Both the position numbers and the translations under genes were made by a program. A stretch of DNA of 11,456 nucleotides from Beroe ovata (lineage: Eukaryota > Ctenophora > Nuda > Beroida > Beroidae): NCBI GenBank assembly GCA_946803715.1, contig CAMPET010000243.1, positions 1-11,456 of the forward strand. The letters are read 5' to 3'. Position 1 is the first letter of the stretch. The number at the start of each line of letters is the position of its first letter. This document shows positions 6,048 through 11,456 of the stretch, piece after piece. The notes under the pieces were generated by a model that made no database searches, was not told where the DNA came from, and saw only the letters and a list, made by a program, of their open reading frames with translations.

Positions 6048-8602
6048 AGAGTACCTATATCAGAGTACCTATATTCCATACAACATGTAGCACACTTTTT
6101 AGTAACGATTTTAACTCCAGTCGTCTTCTTAAACATCTCAAAAATAGTGCCCCTGTTATTGATATGAGATACAATCAAATCAGTACCACATTTGTGACAA
6201 GAAGTTTCGCTGGGTACAAACTCGTTCATCGGTTTCGGTTTAAAAAATGGGGACATGTCAAATGGAATTTTCTTATTATCAAGGACGTAATCCATCATTT
6301 CATTTGCTGCCTTAATTTCCTGATCGTCAACACCATCTTCCGGGCGGTCATTCAACAAAAGGGGGTCATTTTGAGTAATCAATATGCTTATTTTCTTATG
6401 AATACACGAGGTATTTGTACACTCGCACTTGTGAGACTTGAGACGCCTGTCAAACGTAACTATGACTCTACCAACTCTACTGTAATACTTGGGATCACCA
6501 GTACCCGCAAACACACTGTAATAAACATTACGTGAGCTAGAATTTGGATCAGCCATGGTCGGAGTGAACTTTTTAATGACAGGGGTACCAAGGTTTTTCG
6601 CATTGGAGCAGAATGAAGATATCGCTGCTTTATCACCATCGCTAAAACTAGCTAACGAAATTTGCTCACAGAAAAGATCGCCAGAGTGGGATGAAATTAT
6701 TGTACTTTTTTCAACACATGACTGTACATGATCACAAGCAAAACTTGGTTGCAGGTTACCAGCATGAAAATTGTAAGAGTCCTGACAGATAGATGAGCTA
6801 CACTCCCACCCTTTTTTATTACAGATCACGTGAACTGGCGTCCCAGGTCCCTGGAGTGAGTTTCTTACTGCCCAGATGCCTAACTTAGGACAAATCAGCT
6901 CGGCTTGGAGAATATTGGTTTTAGAACCCTTGTTAGAATATTTGGATGGAGGAGCGGATGTTAAACGATCTTTGCACTTAGCAGCGTGGTCAGCCATCCG
7001 TGCCTTGGAAACATGCGAGATTCCACAAAAGCTGCAATGGTAATGTTTAAGGCATTTCCTAGAGCCTTTTGAAACACAAGACTTTTTGCTGTCCCAGCAT
7101 TCTCGGATACAAGAAAAACTGCTCGAGACAGAGGCATTGTTCGAGACAGTGGCATTGCTCGAGACAGTGGCATTGTTCGAGACAGAGGCATTGTTCGAGA
7201 CAGTGGCATTGCTCGAGACAGTGGCATTGTTCGAGACAGTGGCATTGTTCGAGACAGTGGCATTGCTCGAGACAGTGGCATTGTTTGAAACAGTGACGCC
7301 GTTAGAAACTCTTGCAATGCAGTTTGACATATGGTGAATAGCACGTTTGAAATCCTTATTGTGCCACGACATGCAGAACAAACAATGGTAATGCAGAAGC
7401 CGGGTCTTATCAGTAACACTACCTAGACAAGATGAAAGTTTGCACCGACTCAAAAGCTTCTCGCCTAGTAGGAGATCGCTCGATTCCTTTGGAACAGGTA
7501 ACCGGCGTCCCGAGTCACTATTTCTGGGAGAAATTGGTAAATTTCGTCGAAAAGGATTACCCGACGCAGACGGCAAACTACTGGTTGACAGAGAAAAACT
7601 ACTGCGCGATGGCACACTGCTGGTTGTCGATGGCACACTGCTGGTTGTCGATGGCACACTGCTGGTTGACAATGGCAAACTGCTGGTTGACAAAGACAAA
7701 CTACTGCGCGATGGCATACTGCTGGTTGTCGATGGCAAACTGCTGGTTGACAATGGCATACTGCTGGTTGTGCTGCAACTGGTGGTCGGAAAATCGTGAA
7801 TAAGCATTTCAATCTCTTTCAACCTTGCAATCGGATCAACGACCTCCTGGTCAACAGAAGGTTCATCAGATTCATCGCCACTTGTGTCACTTAAAAACAC
7901 TGAAAGTTGGCGAATTTTAATCTCAACACGGCTTTTGACCGACTGTTTGGAAGATAACCTATCGACCTCAGAGATTTCAGCCTGAAAATGCTTATCGGCC
8001 GATTGTTTATAAGACAACATTTCATCCTCGGTGAATATTTCAAGCGAATACGAAATATCTGGCCAATCACCGAGAGGAACAAAAAGAGAGTACATCTCGT
8101 TGTCAGTGAATCTAATGATATTATTAGTTTGTATGGAACCAATAATTACCTCAGTGATGCTGCGATAGGTATGTTCATCAGAAAGCAAAGACGAATTGAT
8201 AACCCTGTTAGCAACGACTGTTCCATAGAGGTTAAGAAGCGATAATACAGAACCATCTTGATCCAAACCTGTAGAACTCGAATAAATGTTCAATATGCGT
8301 TTGCTAGGGAAGAAATGTCTCAAAATGGACTTGAATTTGACACTGTCATCAAATCTGAAATTTCCGGAACAGAAAGCATTAACATATGGATCCCTTGGCC
8401 TATTTTTAAAATTCGACAGGAATATATGTGATCCACAATCCATCTGTAAGACAACTGAACTACACACTGTGTAATCCTCGGAATAACTGCTGGACAAGAT
8501 TGGCAAAGGGTCATCAATATGATGAAAATAAACTCCAAAGTAATCATCTGGGTTCCATTTACGGATAAGATCCAAATATGCCCGGACCACGGAAGGGTCC
8601 AT
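6023..8602 (-). CDS. 5' half of the split gene: zinc fingers, KDZ-type cysteine cluster and SWIM-like motif
   Basis: This frame encodes 859 residues from an ATG in strong context (G at -3, G at +4), about 78 nt after a predicted start site. Residues 1-240 are unrecognised and end in an acidic stretch (238-256). A Ser/Thr/Pro linker (277-344) and an Asn-Ala-Thr-Val-Ser linker (434-493) are coded by minisatellites. CCHC-like fingers lie at C407/C410/H424/C428 and C523/C526/H539/C543. Residues 571-740 (CPKLGIW, TPVHVICNKKGW, SSRNVYYSVF) match my memory of the CxC4-type cysteine cluster of HMGXB3-like/KDZ-associated proteins and include a SWIM-like C726-x-C728-x4-C733-x-H735. A zinc ribbon (C802/C805, C837/C840) follows. 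The last dozen or so codons are out of frame because of the 14-bp duplication at 6047-6074. With one repeat unit discounted, both halves form one frame of 1,795 codons including the stop. No HMG box is visible. Confidence 0.8.
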   Translation of the reverse strand: MDPSVVRAYLDLIRKWNPDDYFGVYFHHIDDPLPILSSSYSEDYTVCSSVVLQMDCGSHIFLSNFKNRPRDPYVNAFCSGNFRFDDSVKFKSILRHFFPSKRILNIYSSSTGLDQDGSVLSLLNLYGTVVANRVINSSLLSDEHTYRSITEVIIGSIQTNNIIRFTDNEMYSLFVPLGDWPDISYSLEIFTEDEMLSYKQSADKHFQAEISEVDRLSSKQSVKSRVEIKIRQLSVFLSDTSGDESDEPSVDQEVVDPIARLKEIEMLIHDFPTTSCSTTSSMPLSTSSLPSTTSSMPSRSSLSLSTSSLPLSTSSVPSTTSSVPSTTSSVPSRSSFSLSTSSLPSASGNPFRRNLPISPRNSDSGRRLPVPKESSDLLLGEKLLSRCKLSSCLGSVTDKTRLLHYHCLFCMSWHNKDFKRAIHHMSNCIARVSNGVTVSNNATVSSNATVSNNATVSNNATVSSNATVSNNASVSNNATVSSNATVSNNASVSSSFSCIRECWDSKKSCVSKGSRKCLKHYHCSFCGISHVSKARMADHAAKCKDRLTSAPPSKYSNKGSKTNILQAELICPKLGIWAVRNSLQGPGTPVHVICNKKGWECSSSICQDSYNFHAGNLQPSFACDHVQSCVEKSTIISSHSGDLFCEQISLASFSDGDKAAISSFCSNAKNLGTPVIKKFTPTMADPNSSSRNVYYSVFAGTGDPKYYSRVGRVIVTFDRRLKSHKCECTNTSCIHKKISILITQNDPLLLNDRPEDGVDDQEIKAANEMMDYVLDNKKIPFDMSPFFKPKPMNEFVPSETSCHKCGTDLIVSHINNRGTIFEMFKKTTGVKIVTKKCATCCMEYRYSDIGTLCYFLRLA
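6047..6074. repeat. Exact 14-bp tandem duplication that splits the large gene
   Basis: The unit cagagtacctatat is present twice, at 6047-6060 and 6061-6074, with no mismatch. On the minus strand it shifts the frame by +14 (two bases) after codon 847 and puts a TGA (6062-6060) in the downstream frame. The interval 6023-6047 is open in both frames, which is why the two halves overlap. On the minus strand each unit contains AGGT, so the duplicated segment has GT...AG borders. Confidence 0.95.
7125..7304 (-). repeat. In-frame 18-bp minisatellite, ten units (Asn-Ala-Thr-Val-Ser)
   Basis: Nine well-conserved units of gagacagtggcattgttc (plus strand) and one degenerate unit run from 7125 to 7304. 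Each encodes six residues of the type NATVSN or NATVSS, so the array never disturbs the frame. Variation is mostly at two sites (agt/aga and gtt/gct). It forms a flexible linker between the two CCHC-like fingers of the large protein. Confidence 0.95.
7572..7775 (-). repeat. In-frame 21/18-bp minisatellite, ten units (Ser/Thr/Pro-rich)
   Basis: Eight 21-bp units of the type ggcacactgctggttgtcgat and two 18-bp units (7593-7610 and 7695-7712, both ending ctactgcgcgat) lie head to tail. All lengths are multiples of three. The encoded linker (about residues 277-344) is rich in Ser, Thr, Leu and Pro. The two short units are five units apart, which suggests a higher-order duplication. Confidence 0.9.
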
Positions 8603-8675
8603 AGCTGGAAATTGCTGTGAATTAATTAATAATATAGATGAATATCAGAGTAAGTAATTCTCCAGTAGTTGATGG

Positions 8676-8709
8676 GGTATGGTTGTCAATAAAAGTCGGC
8701 ATATATATA
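8676..8709 (-). promoter_or_regulatory. Core promoter of the large gene (TATA plus initiator)
   Basis: On the minus strand TATATATAT (8709-8701) is followed 29 nt later by CCATACC (8682-8676), which fits the initiator consensus YYANWYY with the A at 8680. The predicted leader is about 78 nt and has no upstream ATG before the start codon at 8602. CCAAT (8716-8712) directly precedes the TATA box but is too close to act as a usual CCAAT box. Called from sequence only. Confidence 0.6.
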
Positions 8710-8754
8710 CCATTGGCTTTGGCCAAATTGCACAACAAAACTCAAGCCTCAGTT

Positions 8755-8921
8755 GATCACGTGACATCGATCACGTGACATTGATTGAAGCAAGCTTGAT
8801 TGAGTGTTATCAAGGATTGACAGGGTGATGAAATGTAACAGCCGTCACATGACCCGTTGCTCTAATGAGGTTACCTCATGAACCATGACTTAACTGCATG
8901 GCTAAACTGTGCCTCCACGTG
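8755..8921. promoter_or_regulatory. E-box cluster upstream of the large gene
   Basis: A 14-bp unit, gatcacgtgacatY, is tandemly doubled at 8755-8768 and 8769-8782, giving two CACGTG E-boxes (8758-8763 and 8772-8777) in the same TCACGTGAC context. A CACATG (8846-8851) and a third CACGTG (8916-8921, again followed by AC) lie further upstream. In animals this core is bound by bHLH-zip factors such as USF, Max or MITF. The first site is about 50 bp from the TATA box of the large gene. Confidence 0.5.
8865..8879. other. 15-bp palindrome between the E-boxes
   Basis: ATGAGGT and ACCTCAT are exact inverted arms around a single T. It could be a dimer-binding site; no known factor is assigned. Confidence 0.5.
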
Positions 8922-9024
8922 ACCTTTTTTGCGCAGTTGGCCGCAGAATGTGCGAAAAATGATACGGAAATTTCCTCTTTATGGATACCTATGGGCATAC
9001 CTTTCTACAATAATACGGACCCCA

Positions 9025-9600
9025 CGATGTCTAGTTGGGATGAAACTTTCGACTCAAATTGCGCAGAACATATTTAAACGGGAATTTCCATTAATTATGA
9101 CTAGGAACGGAAATATCTCAAATTGTCCCAACTGATTCCACTTTTGTGAGACAAAATTCTCGAAAGTGCAAGCAGCCTTTATAGACCTTTTCATAGTCAA
9201 TTTGACTCAAAAGTACCTAGAATGTATTCTAGAGTAGATTAAGATATCAACTGATTAGATGTGTTTTTGAATCGACCTGAGCGTTTTAAAATTTTGGCCT
9301 TTCGGGCCCCTGCGGATCCCACGATGGCCATCATGGATGAAACTCTCGACTCATAGTGTGCAGAACCATGGTTCAAATGATATGCCACCATATTTTGGCG
9401 ACAATTTGCATAAATCATGGCTAGAAACCGAAATGTCTCAAATTGTCGCAACTGTTTCCACTTTTGTGAGACAAAATTCCCGACAGTGGATGCAGCCTGT
9501 ATGGACCTTTGCATGGCCAAACTGTTTCCACTTTTGTTAGACAAAATCCCGAAAGTGGATGCAGCCTGTATGGACCTTTGCATGGCCAAATCGTTTTGCA
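9025..9600 (+). repeat. Tandem repeat array 3 of the 326-bp family (plus orientation)
   Basis: About two diverged units are present. The landmark tgaaacttt/tgaaactct followed by cgactca occurs at 9041 and 9338, a period of 297 bp. The first unit is more diverged; the second retains cccacgatggcc, gtgtgcagaacc, gctagaaaccgaaatgtctc and gacaaaattcccg. The array ends after a local 70-bp duplication. It fills the space between the two divergent promoters. Confidence 0.8.
9451..9589 (+). repeat. 70-bp tandem duplication inside array 3
   Basis: The segment beginning actgtttccacttttgtgag (9451-9520) is repeated at 9521-9589 with a one-base deletion and a few substitutions (gtgag/gttag, cgacagt/cgaaagt). 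It is a younger event than the array itself. Confidence 0.85.
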
Positions 9601-9840
9601 AACATATGCCCTGTCTTATGTGTTGTTGTCGTTTCGACTCCACGTCTAATAAGTCTGTATAACGTCCATATTACGAGTTTAGTGTCCCATGTCCATAGAA
9701 TATAACCACTGGGTGCTATACCCATACTATAGGTAATGCTCCCGTCATTCGATCCCATATGCTGCGACCAGATCTATAGTAGAAGCAAAGCAGGGGTCTC
9801 GTGTTATGGTGTCAGAGGTTGAACTCGTTACTGTTGCGGA
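9601..9840. other. Spacer without recognisable feature
   Basis: Unique-looking sequence between array 3 and the small-gene promoter. I see no convincing coding frame, RNA gene or repeat in it. Confidence 0.4.
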
Positions 9841-9920
9841 GTCACGTAACAACTTAACGTGCGGGTCATATGACACAGGTTTGATATAAATACGAAGGAA
9901 ACATACAACAATCATCATTT
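9841..9920 (+). promoter_or_regulatory. Promoter of the small gene (TATA, initiator, palindromic upstream sites)
   Basis: TATAAATA (9885-9892) is followed by TCATTT (9915-9920), an initiator-like element whose A (9917) lies 32 nt after the first T of the TATA box. Just upstream are GTCACGTAAC (9841-9850) and the perfect palindrome GTCATATGAC (9865-9874), an E-box-like pair similar in flanks to the GTCAC/GTGAC sites of the divergent large gene. The leader to the ATG at 9965 is about 48 nt without another ATG. Confidence 0.65.
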
Positions 9921-9964
9921 TATTTACATTGCTTCTACAATCTACAACCTGCTCCATTTCTACT

Positions 9965-10264
9965 ATGTACACCTACACAAAGGAAGATCTTCTCTTGATC
10001 ATGGACTACTATTTCCTCCTCACTAAGATGTCAGAAGTATCAGCAGATCAGGCAGCACATTTCAAGAAACAAATTCTTGACATGATGAATCGAAGCCCCA
10101 TCCTCCGACAAGAATTGGATCGATCTATATCCCTGGAGATGAAATCTGCCGACTTCAAGAACGAATTCACCAGATTGCAGAGATACATTCGCTCCCTGAA
10201 CAAGCGAAAGTCAACCGATCCATGCGACGCTCCGCAGAGCAAGAGACCTCGCCAACGAAAGTAA
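9965..10264 (+). CDS. Small basic-tailed protein of 99 residues with bipartite nuclear localisation signal
   Basis: A single-exon gene starting at the first ATG after a TATA/Inr promoter (A at -3) and ending in TAA. I do not recognise the family. Residues 1-40 are rich in hydrophobic and aromatic residues (LLLIMDYYFLLTKM), and residues 45-80 look helical with alternating charge. The tail holds NKRKSTDPCDAP then SKRPRQRK, a classic bipartite nuclear localisation pattern. There is no signal peptide, metal site or enzyme motif. A second copy ends at base 32 of the window, so the gene is multicopy and may belong to the same mobile or repeated unit as the large gene, which is divergently transcribed from 8602. 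No canonical AATAAA is visible within 140 bp of the stop. It could be a small DNA-binding or regulatory partner; that is inference. Confidence 0.7.
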   Translation: MYTYTKEDLLLIMDYYFLLTKMSEVSADQAAHFKKQILDMMNRSPILRQELDRSISLEMKSADFKNEFTRLQRYIRSLNKRKSTDPCDAPQSKRPRQRK

Positions 10265-10405
10265 AATCTCCAACGAGCTCAATACAATGATACAGCACCT
10301 ACAATAATATCTTATTCTGTACTCTTTCATACCTTTCTATACTTGATATTATACTTAACATAATAAGCTACAAAATTATGTCTTTGTCGCAACAGTTATC
10401 ATACC
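10233..10405 (+). repeat. Direct repeat, right copy (gene 3' end plus downstream flank)
   Basis: Matches 1-178 across the last codons of the small gene and its 3' flank. The copies differ by a few substitutions and short indels and then diverge as both enter the 326-bp family. Confidence 0.8.
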
Positions 10406-10423
10406 GAAAATACCGATATACGG

Positions 10424-11456
10424 CGCTAGAAATCGAAATGTGTCCAGAACCAATGTACAAATGATATGCAGCCATATCTTGACGGAAATTTGCATTAATT
10501 ACGGCTAGAAATTGGCTCAAAAGTTGCTTACATGTCTTCAATCAGCGTTATCTCGGTATGTGCATGTTACCTCATCAGCAAAGTAGTGTGAAGTGTCCCT
10601 GTACACCCGGTGTATTATTACCCTACATTATATACCCTTCATGCATGTTAGAAACCTCATTAGCGTAGCTCCCGACCTAGAGTCCTGCTTTTCTGCTGCC
10701 GACCTACAGTCCCCCGACCTAGAGTGCACTCTGTGGAAATCTTCCGACCTATAGTCCGCCGACCTATAACAGTCCCCCGACCTACAGTCCTTCCCCCGAA
10801 ATTCCCGAAAGTAGATGCAGCTTGTATGGGCCGTCACATGGCCAAATTGGCTTACATGTCTTCTAGAGTGTACAGCAACTGATTAGAAGTGTTTTTGAAT
10901 CGATCTGGGCATTTTAAAATTTGGGCCTTATGGGCCCGTTTTGGGCCCCTATATGGACCCCACGATGGCCATTATGGATGAAACTCTCGACTCAGAGTGT
11001 GCAGAACCATCGTACACATGATATGCAAACATATTTTGACAGAAATTTGCATTAATTATGGCTAGAAACCGGAATGTCTCAAATTGTCGCAACTGTTTCC
11101 ACTTTCGTGAGACAAAATTCCCGAAATTGGATGCAGCGTCTATGGGCCGTTACATGGCCAAATTGGCCCAAAAAACTGCTCACATGTCTTCTAGAGTGTA
11201 CAACAACTGATTAGAAGTGTTTCTGAATCGATCTGGACATTTTAAAATTTGGGCCTTTTGGGCCCGTTTTGGGCCCCTACGGACCCCACGATGGCCATTA
11301 TGGATGAAACTCTCGACTCAGAGTGTGCAGAACCATCGTACACATGATATGCAAACATATTTTAACAGAAATTTGCATTAATTATGGCTAGAAACCGGAA
11401 TGTCTCAAATTGTCGCAACTGTTTCCACTTTCGTGAGACAAAATTCCCGAAATTGG
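10424..11456 (+). repeat. Tandem repeat array 4 of the 326-bp family, running off the window end
   Basis: A truncated unit (10424-10505) is followed by an unrelated insertion and then by about two well-preserved units from 10796 on. The motif cgatggccattatggatgaa at 10963 and 11289 gives a period of 326 bp, and the two units are nearly identical. Typical elements are gggcccgttttgggccccta, gtgtgcagaaccatcgtaca and ggctagaaaccggaatgtct. The array continues past the window. The high identity here suggests recent homogenisation compared with arrays 2 and 3. Confidence 0.9.
10672..10790. repeat. Six interspersed copies of a CCGACCTANAGTCC motif
   Basis: Copies start at 10672, 10699, 10714, 10744, 10759 (with a 3-bp insertion) and 10777. 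Spacers between them range from 1 to 16 bp and include unrelated sequence, so this is not a simple tandem repeat. It lies inside the insertion that interrupts array 4. Nature unknown. Confidence 0.75.

Noticed and set aside
6023-6074. Programmed ribosomal frameshift between the two halves
   Set aside because: No slippery heptamer is apparent at the junction, and an exact 14-bp duplication explains the frame change fully.
5966-6535. 189-codon plus-strand open frame
   Set aside because: Antisense shadow of the large gene across the junction of its two halves; no domain and no promoter.
7069-7337. Repetitive plus-strand peptides (SRQWHC and FETVAL types)
   Set aside because: Antisense readings of the 18-bp minisatellite. 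An array with a repeat unit divisible by three is open in several frames at once.
7125-7775. CRISPR-like arrays
   Set aside because: Units are contiguous 18 or 21 bp without spacers and lie in frame inside a coding region of a eukaryotic gene.
8712-8716. CCAAT box for the large gene
   Set aside because: It lies only 3 bp from the TATA box, whereas functional CCAAT boxes usually sit some 60-100 bp upstream of the start site.
9239-9643. 134-codon minus-strand open frame
   Set aside because: It is the antisense of satellite array 3 with an internally duplicated peptide; no gene signals.
9929-9964. Start of the small protein at 9929
   Set aside because: The codon there is TTG. The first ATG after the predicted transcription start is at 9965.

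Overview
The window looks like draft-assembled nuclear DNA from a eukaryote, most likely an invertebrate animal. The signs are TATA/initiator promoters without ribosome binding sites, splice-like exon borders around a zinc-knuckle exon, several families of tandem repeats, a MITE-like hairpin and three single-base N gaps (440, 931, 2749). A sponge or other early-branching animal would fit the combination of domains, but I cannot fix the lineage from sequence alone.

The centrepiece is one large intronless gene on the minus strand, from 8602 down to 3204. It is now split into two overlapping reading frames (8602-6023 and 6047-3204) by an exact 14-bp tandem duplication at 6047-6074. The 5' half carries an acidic tail, Ser/Thr-rich and Asn/Thr-rich minisatellite-coded linkers, two CCHC-like fingers, a cysteine cluster of the kind found in HMGXB3-like/KDZ-transposase-associated proteins, and a SWIM-like CxC-CxH motif. 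The 3' half carries a zinc-binding segment, a SAP-like domain, an HMGXB3/KDZ-related core, a probable ubiquitin-protease-like region, a nuclear localisation signal and a C-terminal Ulp1 (C48) cysteine protease with its His, Asp, Gln and Cys in place. It is best read as a transposase-derived or transposon-borne nuclear protein. It has a good TATA/Inr promoter at 8676-8709, a strong start context, and a candidate poly(A) signal at 3117-3122 lying inside a MITE-like hairpin.

Divergently to the right, a small plus-strand gene (9965-10264) with its own TATA and initiator encodes a 99-residue protein ending in a bipartite nuclear localisation signal. The 3' end of a second copy of this gene forms bases 1-32, and the similarity runs on into the 3' flank (1-178 against 10233-10405). 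Both promoters carry CACGTG-like or related palindromes, including a 14-bp tandem pair.

Around these genes lies a dispersed tandem repeat family with a monomer of about 300-326 bp: plus orientation at 185-439, minus at 1811-2400, plus at 9025-9600, and plus from 10424 to the window end. The left inner array is therefore inverted relative to the right one, bracketing the large gene. Between the two left arrays (about 600-1560) the minus strand holds exon-like pieces, the clearest being a 100-bp exon encoding an RBBP6/Mpe1-type CCHC zinc knuckle between a good acceptor and a GTGAGT donor.

Stretches where I see nothing specific: 441-618, 1660-1810, 2399-2675 (AT-rich), 9601-9840 and 10506-10671.
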